From: a virus
IMG/VR virus record: IMGVR_UViG_3300013113_000097
Coordinates: 1 to 52,310 of that record
DNA: 52,310 bases
Reading direction: 5' to 3' (one strand)
Each line of letters starts with the position of its first letter. Position 1 is the stretch's first letter. Positions 41,007 to 49,453 of the stretch are shown here, in pieces. Under the pieces are notes generated by a model, which saw only the letters and a program-made list of their open reading frames with translations, searched no databases and was not told the DNA's origin. The position numbers were made by a program, and so were the translations under genes.

Positions 41007-42114
41007 TGTTTAGATAGATCGTCTCGCCTACAGGTTGTACATCAGGGTTATCATCTGTACATATCCATATAATTGGGTAATCTCCTACATCACGAACAGT
41101 GTTTGCATATAAATCAGTAAAATAGATTAATAGATCAGGATTAATTTGATTACAGTGTTCAATTACAGGCTGAAAATCTGTGCCTCCATATCCATGAAAT
41201 TCTAATTCTAAGATGTTATCATACTTTTCTACATCATAAATATTATGTATTTCTGCATCACAATCTATAATAGTTAGTTTTTCAGGTCTGAAAGTTTCAC
41301 GGATATTTTCGATTTCAGTAAGCATTTCAGTTAAATCTTCTTGGCTTACACTACCACTAGTATCAATAGCCACTACAACTTCACCTAAAGTGTAAGAATG
41401 CTGACTAGGTAAGTAGTAATCAGGATAAAAGCGCTTACTAGGTCTAGACCAAGAATAATCATCTTTTGCTAAATCAGACATAAACCTTTGTAATATCTCA
41501 TACCAAGGTAGTTTAGGATTTATTAGATCATCTATAGCTCTTGCTATTTCTCCTGGTATTTCACCTTTGTCTTTATTAGCTATTTTAGACTGTAGATGAG
41601 CTTTAATAACCATATCAGTTATTTTGTCAGATACATCACCTTCATCTAAACCTGGTGGTGGCTCAAGCAAATCTACATCAAAATCACCACCTGGACCTCC
41701 TTCAGGTTCTTCATCTTTAATAATGTTGTAAACTTCTTCAGTGCTCATTTCTGCAAACCTAGGGTCTAGTAAACCTCCTCTTGGGACAGTAATGCCACTT
41801 TTTTCTAACATGTAATTAATAACGTAATCACCTGCTTTATTCCACAGTACTTTATCTCTGTCACCAAGTCTGGTTAAATGATTAAAGGCTACATGCCACA
41901 CTTCGTGTGCCAGTAGCCCAGTACGTTCTTGTGGTGAAAGCTTATCAAGAAATTCTGGATTGTATAGAATAGATATTCCATTAGTACCAGCAGTAGGTAA
42001 CTTGTCAGTAAACTCATGTTTTAGACTTAGACAAATAGTAGATAAGAAGACTGATTTAGTCATCAAATCTATCTTAGCATGTCTAAGTTGAGTATCTGCT
42101 TGTTCGTGTTCCAT
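40999..42114 (-). CDS. VWA-domain protein with metallopeptidase-like N-terminus (N4 gp25-like)
   Basis: I favour ATG 42114; an in-frame TTG at 42126 would add four residues. The N-terminal domain contains GLLAHEVWHVAFNHL, an HExxH zinc-binding motif near residues 70-74, typical of the DUF2201 metallopeptidase-like domain. A Gly-, Glu- and Pro-rich acidic linker follows. The C-terminal VWA domain begins at VVVAIDTSGSVS, where D-x-S-x-S is the MIDAS metal site. N4 gp25 is a vWFA-type protein encoded beside the ATPase gp24. By analogy with MoxR/VWA pairs the two remodel some protein complex. Neither the target nor peptidase activity is known. Confidence 0.85.
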   Translation of the reverse strand: MEHEQADTQLRHAKIDLMTKSVFLSTICLSLKHEFTDKLPTAGTNGISILYNPEFLDKLSPQERTGLLAHEVWHVAFNHLTRLGDRDKVLWNKAGDYVINYMLEKSGITVPRGGLLDPRFAEMSTEEVYNIIKDEEPEGGPGGDFDVDLLEPPPGLDEGDVSDKITDMVIKAHLQSKIANKDKGEIPGEIARAIDDLINPKLPWYEILQRFMSDLAKDDYSWSRPSKRFYPDYYLPSQHSYTLGEVVVAIDTSGSVSQEDLTEMLTEIENIRETFRPEKLTIIDCDAEIHNIYDVEKYDNILELEFHGYGGTDFQPVIEHCNQINPDLLIYFTDLYANTVRDVGDYPIIWICTDDNPDVQPVGETIYLNNG

Positions 42115-42118
42115 TGTA

Positions 42119-43147
42119 TTAACCAAATAGTTTGTCTGCGTTTTTACTAATCCAATCTTGAATAATAGGATTTTGTTTTAACTCAGGTGCTATAGAATAA
42201 ATATCTTTTAATACAACTACTTGAAACTCAATTGGTAATTTCTTAATAACTATCATAAGAGGTTCAATTGTATCATCATTACAATGATGACTGATAAGAG
42301 TAGTCATTGCATATTGATGTCCTGGTTCATTAGGAATAGTAACCATTGTTGGATTTTCAATCATATCTTCGATAGTAGGTAAATCCTTGTAAACATCACA
42401 GAATGCTCTAAATTCAGTAGCTGGACCTTCACCTACAGTACCTGTAAGAACTGCATGGTCTGTTTTACTAAATTTAACCTTATCTTTAATAATTTTAGAT
42501 AAGAATTCCCATGTACGTGGTGAAGCAAACGTATCGTCTGCATGACTAGGATTAAATTTATGAAGAAGCTCAGGTCTAAACTTAATAAATGATATGACTC
42601 TGTGGTCAATATCTGCTGCATTAGCCCAATCTAGCCAAGCTTCAGGGTCTACCATAAGATTCAAATGAATCATTCTGGATTGCATAGCAGTAGATAGTCT
42701 ATTTACAATAGCTTTATCTGTTGATTTATTACCTGCACATACAATAGCTACACGCTTATGTAAGTTATGAGCACCAATTTGTCTATCTAAGACTAGCTTG
42801 TATGCTGCTGCTTGTATAGATGGTGGAGCTGCATTGATTTCATCTAGAAATAGTAACCAGCCTTCATATCCATCTGGAATTTGGTCTAGTTTTTCTAATG
42901 GAAATGTAGTTGGTGGTGCATAATCCATACGTTGTCCATCACTTTGCAATGTAGGAAAGCCATTCAAATCTGTTGGATCTGATTGTGCTAACCTCATGTC
43001 AATTAGCTTTAGATTATGTTTTTTAGCAACTAGCTTAACAATGTCAGACTTACCAATGCCTGGTGAGCCTACTAGCATAGGTGTTAGTTTTGATAGTAAT
43101 ACACTGTCTAGTGCTTCTACCATTGCAGAAGATGAGATTTCAATCAT
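42119..43147 (-). CDS. MoxR-like AAA+ ATPase (N4 gp24-like)
   Basis: A 342-residue AAA+ protein: Walker A GSPGIGKS at residues 27-34, Walker B LLFLDEINAAPPS with D102/E103, a sensor-1-type strand (KRVAIVCAGNKSTDKA) and an arginine-rich SRMIHLNLMVDPE segment. These match the MoxR subgroup, which works as a chaperone with VWA proteins, here the next gene in the operon with a six-base gap. The start follows AAGGAG. In N4 the equivalent gene lies ahead of DNA polymerase. The likely role is remodelling or metal loading during replication or host takeover; the substrate is unknown. Confidence 0.88.
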   Translation of the reverse strand: MIEISSSAMVEALDSVLLSKLTPMLVGSPGIGKSDIVKLVAKKHNLKLIDMRLAQSDPTDLNGFPTLQSDGQRMDYAPPTTFPLEKLDQIPDGYEGWLLFLDEINAAPPSIQAAAYKLVLDRQIGAHNLHKRVAIVCAGNKSTDKAIVNRLSTAMQSRMIHLNLMVDPEAWLDWANAADIDHRVISFIKFRPELLHKFNPSHADDTFASPRTWEFLSKIIKDKVKFSKTDHAVLTGTVGEGPATEFRAFCDVYKDLPTIEDMIENPTMVTIPNEPGHQYAMTTLISHHCNDDTIEPLMIVIKKLPIEFQVVVLKDIYSIAPELKQNPIIQDWISKNADKLFG

Positions 43148-43156
43148 TAGTGCTCC

Positions 43157-43804
43157 TTAATTATTCAATAAGTTTTCAGTTAGTCGTTGTTTAAGATTAC
43201 CTGGTACAGCCACTTCATCTGGCAGTTCTACTGGCAACCTAGTTTGTTTAGGCTTCCTAGGTGGCTCTGGTGGTATGTATTTTTGTAAAGTACTAGGAAA
43301 TACTTTACGCAACTTAGTTGTTGTATTATGGATTTCCATAGTAGTTTCTAAGTATTTACGCATTTGCTTTTTTTCTTGTTGAATTTGATATTCTTCAAGT
43401 CTCAAAGCAAGAACTTCTTCACGCATACCATCTTGTAATGGAATATCAAGCTCTTGAGAATTCCAACCAGTACCTTTTGTCATAACAGGTAATTTAGCAT
43501 CTGCATACTGTGTCCAAGTAGTTTTTGCACAAGTATTATCCCAATTTTCTTCAGCTGTTGTTATTTGTGCTAATTCTCTTGCTTCAAGAGTTAGCTCAGG
43601 AACTTCAAGTCTGATAGTATCACTTGATACAACCATACCATCAGGCAACTGATTGATAATTGGCATTAAAGGTTTAATCCATTCAGAATGGTTACGTAAA
43701 ACTAATGCACCTTTTTTATCAGCAATTTTTTGCATAGGTGCATCATATAAATCTTTAAGAACAGCATCTTTAAGTTCATGCTGTTTTTGATGTGACATTC
43801 TCAT
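43157..43804 (-). CDS. Hypothetical coiled-coil protein upstream of the ATPase, 215 aa
   Basis: A 215-residue protein starting after AAGGAGAC. The first 100 residues are mixed (QPLPDGMVVSSDTIRLEVPE-like strands) and residues about 120-180 form a long Glu-, Gln- and Lys-rich helix (EEVLALRLEEYQIQQEKKQM). The end is Pro-rich and basic (YIPPEPPRKPKQTRLPVELP). The gene overlaps its upstream neighbour by four bases and lies nine bases before the MoxR-like gene. It may be an adaptor or substrate of the MoxR/VWA pair. No family was recognised. Confidence 0.55.
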   Translation of the reverse strand: MRMSHQKQHELKDAVLKDLYDAPMQKIADKKGALVLRNHSEWIKPLMPIINQLPDGMVVSSDTIRLEVPELTLEARELAQITTAEENWDNTCAKTTWTQYADAKLPVMTKGTGWNSQELDIPLQDGMREEVLALRLEEYQIQQEKKQMRKYLETTMEIHNTTTKLRKVFPSTLQKYIPPEPPRKPKQTRLPVELPDEVAVPGNLKQRLTENLLNN

Positions 43805-43998
43805 GTTGTCTCCTTGGGTTTATTAATAAAGTTAGTTAAATGGCTGGAAGCCATATTTGATCTACGTTGTTTATCACGCACTTTTACAAACTCATCTACA
43901 TAATCCATACTATTAGCTTTTGGATTAATAGGTTCGTAATTATCATTTAAGTAGCCTTTGTCTTTAGCCCACTCAGCATATGCTTTCATTTGTCCCAC
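43801..43998 (-). CDS. Hypothetical protein, 65 aa (GTG start likely)
   Basis: A GTG at 43998 lies seven bases after TAGGAG, a better placement than the in-frame ATG at 43989, so a GTG start is likely. The 65-residue product is charged and helical (MKAYAEWAKDKGYLNDNYEP, later DEFVKVRDKQRRSNMASSHL). Nothing in it identifies a function. It is translationally coupled to the next gene by a four-base overlap. Confidence 0.5.
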   Translation of the reverse strand: MGQMKAYAEWAKDKGYLNDNYEPINPKANSMDYVDEFVKVRDKQRRSNMASSHLTNFINKPKETT

Positions 43999-44007
43999 GA
44001 TATTCTC

Positions 44008-44214
44008 CTAATCGTTTAGTTTTAAAAATTTTCGCCAGATTTCATTGACGATTGTGTAATCAGATGGTGATAATCCTTTCCACCAATTACCATTGACGTT
44101 TAGTAATGTCTTACTATTAGTATCATCAACATTACCATTTTTAGTAACTCCGTATAAATTGCCATCAAAGTCAATATATTCGTCTTTACTTTTTAAAAAA
44201 ATATATTTGCTCAT
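44008..44214 (-). CDS. Hypothetical protein, 68 aa
   Basis: Started at ATG 44214, after GGAG and overlapping the preceding stop (TAATG). The product has a strand-rich N-terminus (YIFLKSKDEYIDFDGNLYGV), a middle with GNWWKGLSPSDYTIV and a basic helical end. The Trp pair and Gly-rich turns suggest a small folded domain. No family was recognised. Confidence 0.55.
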   Translation of the reverse strand: MSKYIFLKSKDEYIDFDGNLYGVTKNGNVDDTNSKTLLNVNGNWWKGLSPSDYTIVNEIWRKFLKLND

Positions 44215-44639
44215 TACATCTCCGCTGTAAAGTGACAATCCTGACCAGGATTCTCATTGAAATAAAGTAATATCTGTGTGCCAAGATTTAATCTTGCATA
44301 GATTGTAAGTAATTCTCTTAAAAAACCTTCATTGATATGAATACCCCATTTTTCTTTATAAAATTCGATAATCATGTCATCGTTGTAACCAGCATTTTGT
44401 AAAAAGAATTCGTTTAAATGTTCGTAATTACCTCTTAATTGACGTTTACAAAGATCAATACCTTCTTTCACCTTGTCAATATCAGAAAAATAAATAACAT
44501 AATCAGTAAAACCTTCATGATAATCACTGTCTGTGTTCTCCTCTGTAATGTCTATTGCACCAAAGTATTCACCATCATCGCTAGACTGTACAGCAAACCA
44601 GAATTTGCCTTCTATGTCGCCATCATAATGTCTACCCAT
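44214..44639 (-). CDS. Hypothetical acidic protein, 141 aa
   Basis: A 141-residue acidic protein starting after GGAGA. It looks like a compact alpha/beta domain: strands WFAVQSSDDGEYFGAIDI, a helical middle with EGIDLCKRQLRGNYEHLNEF and a C-terminal helix with LLTIYARLNLGTQILLYF. It is net negative and of a size that could fit a host-interacting or DNA-mimic protein, but there is no motif to prove it. It is coupled to neighbours on both sides. Confidence 0.55.
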   Translation of the reverse strand: MGRHYDGDIEGKFWFAVQSSDDGEYFGAIDITEENTDSDYHEGFTDYVIYFSDIDKVKEGIDLCKRQLRGNYEHLNEFFLQNAGYNDDMIIEFYKEKWGIHINEGFLRELLTIYARLNLGTQILLYFNENPGQDCHFTAEM

Positions 44640-44938
44640 TAGTCTTCTCCTAGATTTGGAAATATTTCGATATCCTCTAACAGTAACTGTGTACGGTTTT
44701 GAGGATTGTCTTTGTACAACAACGCTGGTAAGGTTTTAACTGTAATTGCATCAGATTTTAAAAAGTTATCTGCTGAATATATAAGTTCAAAACCTCCTTG
44801 TAATCTAACCATTTGAATACCAGGATGTCCTTTAGATGTAGAAATAACAGAAGTAGTAAAGAATTCGTGACTATCTTCTTTCATTTTATATAGAACCTTC
44901 ATACCAGGCTCTATTTCATCAAATTGTAAGAGTTCCAT
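44639..44938 (-). CDS. Hypothetical small beta-rich protein, 99 aa
   Basis: A 99-residue protein beginning at the stop of the helicase gene and ending at the start of the next gene, so it is tightly coupled. The sequence reads as a beta-barrel (IEPGMKVLYKMKEDSHEFFT, then HPGIQMVRLQGGFELIYS), similar in general shape to OB- or SH3-like folds. It may be a helicase accessory. No family was recognised. Confidence 0.55.
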   Translation of the reverse strand: MELLQFDEIEPGMKVLYKMKEDSHEFFTTSVISTSKGHPGIQMVRLQGGFELIYSADNFLKSDAITVKTLPALLYKDNPQNRTQLLLEDIEIFPNLGED

Positions 44939-46317
44939 TATTTTACAAATACAAGTTTATCAAGTGCTCTTGTACAAGCAACATAATAAAGATTGTCTTC
45001 TTGTTGCCTTTCCCACTGTACATTTGTTTTTTGCTTAAAATAATCACAAGTATCAGCTTTTATAAAATAAACTGTGGGCGATTCAAGACCTTTAGATGCA
45101 TGAATAGTCATTAGTTTTCTACAACTAGCACTATCTGAGTGCATACCTAAATTTTTAACAAATTGAGCAATATCATTAGGACTAGTAGCTACATTAATAA
45201 TAGCTAATAGAGTGTCATATTTATTTTCTATGCTAGCAATGCTCCATTTAAGACCTTTTGCTCTAGTAATTTCTTTTTCATACTGATTAACAACATTTTC
45301 TCTCATGCCAGTAAGGCTCTGAGCTCCATTAAATACTCTATTTAGGTCTCTTTTAAGTTGATTAATAAAAGTACCGCCAATAGAGAAATGTTTGTTTTCT
45401 TGAATGAATTTGTAAGCAAGCTTAACTAAATTACTATTTGTTCTACTAATAATAAAACATTCATCTGGAAAATCTATTTCAGCGTTTCCATTGACTGAAT
45501 CAACTTGTCCTCCTGTTTTATTACTAGTAATAGCAGGTACTATGTGTTTAACAGTAGAAATGATTTCAGTAGGACATCTGAAACTTTCAGTTAATTCATA
45601 CTCAACAGGATTATAGTGTTCTCTAATCTTGTCCATAGCATATGGATCACTGCCTCTGAAACCATAAATAGCTTGATTAGTGTCACCTACAAACACAATG
45701 CGTTTAGTAGGAATACACGTTAAAAATGCTATTTGTTGTGGATTTAGATCCTGGCACTCATCAATAAGAACAATTTCATATTCTTCTGATTTCCAGCCAT
45801 TATCAATAGGGTATTGAAGCATGTCATTACCACTAATAACAGTAGTATTTTCTTGACCTCGTGCTAATATCTCTTTTGCTTCATCAATATAATTGTGACT
45901 AATTTTAAATCTAGCACAAGTTTCTTTCCAAGAATCTCTAGAAATATTACCATTCATATCCATATGTTTACTAACTAATGAGCTAGAACTAGGATGTGCA
46001 AAGCCAAATTTACCATATTTGTTAAAATCAACTTTTGCATAAGGGTAATGTTTTTTGACCATTGCTAAACCAAAAGCATTAAATGTTTTGCATTGCCAAC
46101 CTAAAGGTAATTTAGGCACTACATCTTTAACAATAGCTTTGTTAAAAGCTAGATAAATGCCTTTTTTGTATCTTGTAGCTAGATGCATAAGCGTAGCAGT
46201 CTTACCACTACCAGCTACAGCATTTACTATCACTGTAGGTTCGTTACTATCTACAACAGCCTGTTGTTGAACAGTTAAATTATGTTGCTGATTTCCTGAA
46301 AGAGTGAATTTTTTCAT
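44938..46317 (-). CDS. SF1 DNA helicase (UvrD/Dda-like, N4 gp37 position)
   Basis: A 459-residue helicase with the full superfamily 1 set: Walker A AVAGSGKT at residues 33-40, motif Ia with YLAFNKAIV, motif II VLIDECQD at 183-190, motif III VGDTNQAIYGFRG, motif IV ESFRCPTEI, motif V MTIHASKGLESPTV and motif VI DNLYYVACTRALDKL. It is about the size of N4 and T4 Dda-type helicases. It would unwind duplex DNA at the replication fork or strip proteins from it. It is the second gene of an operon that starts after the vRNAP-type hairpin at 46591. Confidence 0.93.
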   Translation of the reverse strand: MKKFTLSGNQQHNLTVQQQAVVDSNEPTVIVNAVAGSGKTATLMHLATRYKKGIYLAFNKAIVKDVVPKLPLGWQCKTFNAFGLAMVKKHYPYAKVDFNKYGKFGFAHPSSSSLVSKHMDMNGNISRDSWKETCARFKISHNYIDEAKEILARGQENTTVISGNDMLQYPIDNGWKSEEYEIVLIDECQDLNPQQIAFLTCIPTKRIVFVGDTNQAIYGFRGSDPYAMDKIREHYNPVEYELTESFRCPTEIISTVKHIVPAITSNKTGGQVDSVNGNAEIDFPDECFIISRTNSNLVKLAYKFIQENKHFSIGGTFINQLKRDLNRVFNGAQSLTGMRENVVNQYEKEITRAKGLKWSIASIENKYDTLLAIINVATSPNDIAQFVKNLGMHSDSASCRKLMTIHASKGLESPTVYFIKADTCDYFKQKTNVQWERQQEDNLYYVACTRALDKLVFVK

Positions 46318-46508
46318 TGTTTGTTCTCAATTAAATTTTCTGTACGATATACATTTATCTGTTGTCTAACCTGGCAAACACTAGCATCTTGAAAGTAAGC
46401 TAGAGGTACTGCAAATACTTCTACAGCCATCTTATCAAGTGAGCATGTACCTTTATGATTATTAAGGCAACCTTTGAGCTCACAAGTATCAATTTTAAAA
46501 AATTGCAT
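46314..46508 (-). CDS. Small Cys-containing protein, 64 aa
   Basis: The first gene of the replication operon, overlapping the helicase start by four bases. Four Cys residues occur (C9, C14, C22 and C45) with a His at 18, a pattern that could bind zinc (IDTCELKGCLNNHKGTCSLD). The ribosome binding site is an unusual run of six G (AGGGGGGA). It may be an early regulator. There is no known family, and zinc binding is inferred from spacing only. Confidence 0.55.
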   Translation of the reverse strand: MQFFKIDTCELKGCLNNHKGTCSLDKMAVEVFAVPLAYFQDASVCQVRQQINVYRTENLIENKQ

Positions 46509-46590
46509 AGTCCCCCCTAGGGTTTAGATAAATTTAGTAAAAAGTATATCAAATCAATAGTACAGAGTTAAGTTTGATATATTTGAAACA

Positions 46591-46605
46591 CCGTTCGGAG
46601 AACGG
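46591..46605 (-). promoter_or_regulatory. vRNAP-type promoter hairpin before the replication operon
   Basis: CCGTTC-GGA-GAACGG is a perfect 6-bp stem with a three-base GGA loop, located 83 bases upstream of the first gene of the replication operon and just past the RNAP II terminator. Stem length, triloop and central purine match what is known of N4 vRNAP promoters. The identical loop orientation at 31199 supports a shared function. The plus strand would be template for leftward transcription. Confidence 0.6.
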
Positions 46606-46617
46606 GTACGGACTAAG

Positions 46618-46659
46618 AAAAAAATGACAGACTCATCTCGCAATTGAGACAAGTCTGTC
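46618..46659 (-). terminator. Intrinsic terminator of the RNAP II gene
   Basis: On the minus strand, 21 bases after the RNAP II stop, an 8-bp outer stem (46626-46633 with 46652-46659) encloses a 4-bp inner stem. It is followed by A and seven T (plus-strand A run 46618-46624). This is a convincing Rho-independent-type terminator separating the RNAP II gene from the replication operon. Confidence 0.75.
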
Positions 46660-46680
46660 GAACTAACTAAATATGATTCA

Positions 46681-48462
46681 TTATGACAGCATATATTCGC
46701 TATTTAGAATCTCTTTAGCTAAATTAGTAGAATGTTTTGTAACAGGTACATAATTACCACTAATTTCACTAAGTATGTCAGATAACAGATCACTATTAGC
46801 AATCTCTGCTAGTATTTCTCTGTATGTTTGACACACTATTTGTAGATAATCTGGACTAAATACGAAACAATCATGGATATGGACAAGTTGGATTTTGAGA
46901 GCATGGCATCGTCTAACCATTTCTCTAGCTACATAGCCATCAACACTATGTACTATATTAGCAACTAAACTTCTATAGTTCTCAGAAGGTTGTTGCTTGT
47001 TATATCTATATGTGAATGTACGATGATTAAGCTCATCAACTTCAATACGGATATTGGTCATTTCAGTAACTGGTACTTTAGCTACATGACCATCTGGTAA
47101 TGTCCACATATGCACATCAGAGTCAAAATCCCAATATTCATTGATAGCCTCCATAACATCTAACGCACCTGGTAAAGTATCGTCTAATGACGCGTAAAAT
47201 GCCTCTAATTGAGGTTCTGTGAATGTTTCTTTGGGATTAGCTTCTGAGTTATAGAATGTAGTCATAACAGGTTTCTTGACATCGCTACGTGTTACTTGGT
47301 CTATAGGTTTTAGTAGCTTATTCATTTTGTCTGTAACAGATTGATAGATATCTTCTCTATTACCTGTATTAACCATATTACAGGCTTTAGCAGTCACTTT
47401 ACAACCTGATAATGCAGACATAACTTGTAAACCTGATGCAGTTGCGTCAATACTCATAACATAACCAGTAGGAATACCTTTCTTACTGTCTAAGTATGCT
47501 TGTATTGCTTTAGAACCTAGTATTGGTTCGTCAAATGTATCAATATCAAAGTTTAGTTGTTGATTAAACCAATTGATACGCTCTGACCAAGTTAGTTTGT
47601 CTTGTCCAGCATGACCAGCAATAGCAATTTTAAGGTTATCCAGGTTGTTAACTACTTTCTTATTGAATAACGATAGTAATGCTTTGCCATACTCGTTAGA
47701 TTGCACATTTAGGTCATAACCTGATGAGTATGATCTACCTCGTTTGTCATAACGCCATACGAAATAGAATGGTTTACCAAAGTAATCACGAACTACACGC
47801 TCGAATTGCTCACTATCCATAGCTTCATTAGTATTAACGAAGTTAGTATAGGTTGGTATGTCTATTGTCCAAGCAACTGATTGTAATAGATTGAGTGCAT
47901 CATAAGCTTGAGGCTTGTTGTGATGAGTGCCTTTGCCTAGAATAATAGATTTACGCTCCCATAACCATCCACCGTCTGTATTGGATATCCAATCATTAGG
48001 TTTCTGTAGCATTGGTGGCAAGTATTGTAATACATTTAGTTTATCAACAGTGTCACGTGTCAATTGATATTTCGGTACTATCTCAGTACTATCGTCATTT
48101 AACTTAATATCATATAATTTACCATGACATATAGATAGTATTTCAGCACCTGTTTTAACTGCATTGATTTGATTACGATAACCTAGCGTCATACCTAATT
48201 CAGTAGCTATACCTTGAATAGGTTTTGGTCTAGGTGATGATAGTACTATAGCTAATATACTATTTACTATCTCAGCAGTTTCAGGTAGGTTGTTGACACG
48301 GTCTTGTTTAGACTGATAATAAGTATTTGATCTATACTTATGTATTGCTAAACTAAGTGCTTGAGTAATTTTTGTCGGTATTTCATCTAATACATCATGT
48401 AGTATTAGGTTGTTACGCATTCTCTTTGAGTATTCCAACTCGTTGTGTAATTGAATATTCAT
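46681..48462 (-). CDS. Single-chain phage RNA polymerase (N4 RNAP II-like)
   Basis: A 593-residue T7-superfamily RNA polymerase from ATG 48462, preceded by GGAG. A longer in-frame start at 48498 is less likely. Motifs in order: T/DxxGR as DKRGRSYSSGYDLN with R243; motif A SIDATASGLQVMSAL with D339; REDIYQSVTDKM; motif B RSDVKKPVMTTFYN with K396 and Y404; and motif C HIHDCFVF with D531. N4 makes RNAP II from two separate polypeptides, genes 15 and 16, totalling about 670 residues; here the whole enzyme is one shorter chain. It probably transcribes middle genes. A structured 322-base leader lies upstream and a terminator downstream. Confidence 0.93.
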   Translation of the reverse strand: MNIQLHNELEYSKRMRNNLILHDVLDEIPTKITQALSLAIHKYRSNTYYQSKQDRVNNLPETAEIVNSILAIVLSSPRPKPIQGIATELGMTLGYRNQINAVKTGAEILSICHGKLYDIKLNDDSTEIVPKYQLTRDTVDKLNVLQYLPPMLQKPNDWISNTDGGWLWERKSIILGKGTHHNKPQAYDALNLLQSVAWTIDIPTYTNFVNTNEAMDSEQFERVVRDYFGKPFYFVWRYDKRGRSYSSGYDLNVQSNEYGKALLSLFNKKVVNNLDNLKIAIAGHAGQDKLTWSERINWFNQQLNFDIDTFDEPILGSKAIQAYLDSKKGIPTGYVMSIDATASGLQVMSALSGCKVTAKACNMVNTGNREDIYQSVTDKMNKLLKPIDQVTRSDVKKPVMTTFYNSEANPKETFTEPQLEAFYASLDDTLPGALDVMEAINEYWDFDSDVHMWTLPDGHVAKVPVTEMTNIRIEVDELNHRTFTYRYNKQQPSENYRSLVANIVHSVDGYVAREMVRRCHALKIQLVHIHDCFVFSPDYLQIVCQTYREILAEIANSDLLSDILSEISGNYVPVTKHSTNLAKEILNSEYMLS

Positions 48463-48784
48463 AGTGTCTCCGTTAATAAGTGAATAATACATAGACATAC
48501 TCCAACTAGTATCGGCATGCCTATGTATTAGTTTTGTTAGGGTTGGTTACCTAACTCTTCGGGTTTAGTTTCGGACACCGCAATATATGTTTACGGAACT
48601 AGCAGTAAGTGCTTCGCAATGGTATCCTATTTGAGGTTTAGCGTCTTAGATATCTATTAGACTACTTTCGATTACTATCTTGGTACTATCTACAGATATA
48701 AGCGTTATTGAAGTGACGCTTACACTTAGTACAGGTCATGCATTAACTCAATACTACATGACCTGCACATATGATTATAAACTA
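48463..48784 (-). promoter_or_regulatory. Structured 322-base leader upstream of RNAP II
   Basis: No credible gene lies here. The stretch holds several stems: a 9-bp pair 48486-48494 with 48521-48529 enclosing a 5-bp stem; GTTAGG/CCTAAC near 48536-48555; TAAGCGT/ACGCTTA at 48699-48722; and a 9-bp pair 48732-48740 with 48757-48765, just after the stop of the upstream 135-residue gene. The last may terminate or process that transcript. The others would be in the RNAP II leader mRNA or act as promoter structures. None has the exact triloop form of the two vRNAP-type hairpins. Confidence 0.5.
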
Positions 48785-49192
48785 TTATAAGTCATCAATC
48801 ATACTGTCAGCTTCACTCGCTGTCATTGGTAGCGAAATGTCACTTAGCTTAACTTTACGCAAAGTAGCTTTTAGTGATTTAAGCTCTTGTTTAACTTCGG
48901 ATGCTTCTGACTCATCATCTAAGTCATTCTCCCAGTAGTTAATAAAGCCTGCATTACGCACAACTCCTTCCTTGTTACTAATAGCAAGTTTGAAGTTAAC
49001 ATGACCTTGATTATTTTCAGCAGTGACATCTACCTCTGCTTTAGTTATAATCTTTAGTACTTGTTTTGCATTTATGTGAGCAAATGTACTAGTTGGTCTG
49101 AACTCAACACTATCTGAGTCATTGATGGCTATATAGAACTTAGATACACCATTAGTTCTAGTCTTACGGTTTGTGGATTTAACGATACTCAT
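48785..49192 (-). CDS. Early protein upstream of RNAP II, 135 aa
   Basis: A 135-residue protein starting after AGGAGA. It has a basic N-terminus (MSIVKSTNRKTRTNGVSKFY) and several strands with an alternating pattern (NAKQVLKIITKAEVDVTAEN, VNFKLAISNKEG). A highly acidic tail includes DLDDESEASEVKQELKSLKA and DSMIDDL. A basic beta-rich body with an acidic tail is common in ssDNA-binding proteins. In N4 an ssDNA-binding early protein, gp2, recruits RNAP II to promoters. Its place directly upstream of RNAP II makes a similar job possible, but homology is not visible. Confidence 0.6.
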   Translation of the reverse strand: MSIVKSTNRKTRTNGVSKFYIAINDSDSVEFRPTSTFAHINAKQVLKIITKAEVDVTAENNQGHVNFKLAISNKEGVVRNAGFINYWENDLDDESEASEVKQELKSLKATLRKVKLSDISLPMTASEADSMIDDL

Positions 49193-49342
49193 ATATTTCT
49201 CCTATATGGATTTGCTAGCATTAAAGGAATATCAGTCATACGCTAGCAATACGACTGACATGGATTGAAATACTTTCTACGAACTATCAAAGATGCCAAG
49301 TTTTAGACTCACAACTGATAAAGTCATGAGTCATAAATTTGA

Positions 49343-49453
49343 CTAGTGATATTTTCTAAACATGACAAACATAACAGCTAATGCAATTGCACTAACTGTT
49401 AGGAATGCCATAATTAGCATATCTTGAACCAGTATGATTGAATCATATGACAT
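49343..49453 (-). CDS. Tiny membrane protein, 36 aa
   Basis: A 36-residue frame with AAGGAG six bases before ATG 49453. Residues 6-32 are continuously hydrophobic (ILVQDMLIMAFLTVSAIALA) and end in a basic FRKYH tail, so it should be a single-span inner-membrane peptide. It is in the early region between structured non-coding stretches (49193-49342 and 49454-49645), each with inverted repeats such as AACTGCTA/TAGCAGTT at 49469-49529. A role in superinfection exclusion or membrane modification is possible but unproven. Confidence 0.55.
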   Translation of the reverse strand: MSYDSIILVQDMLIMAFLTVSAIALAVMFVMFRKYH

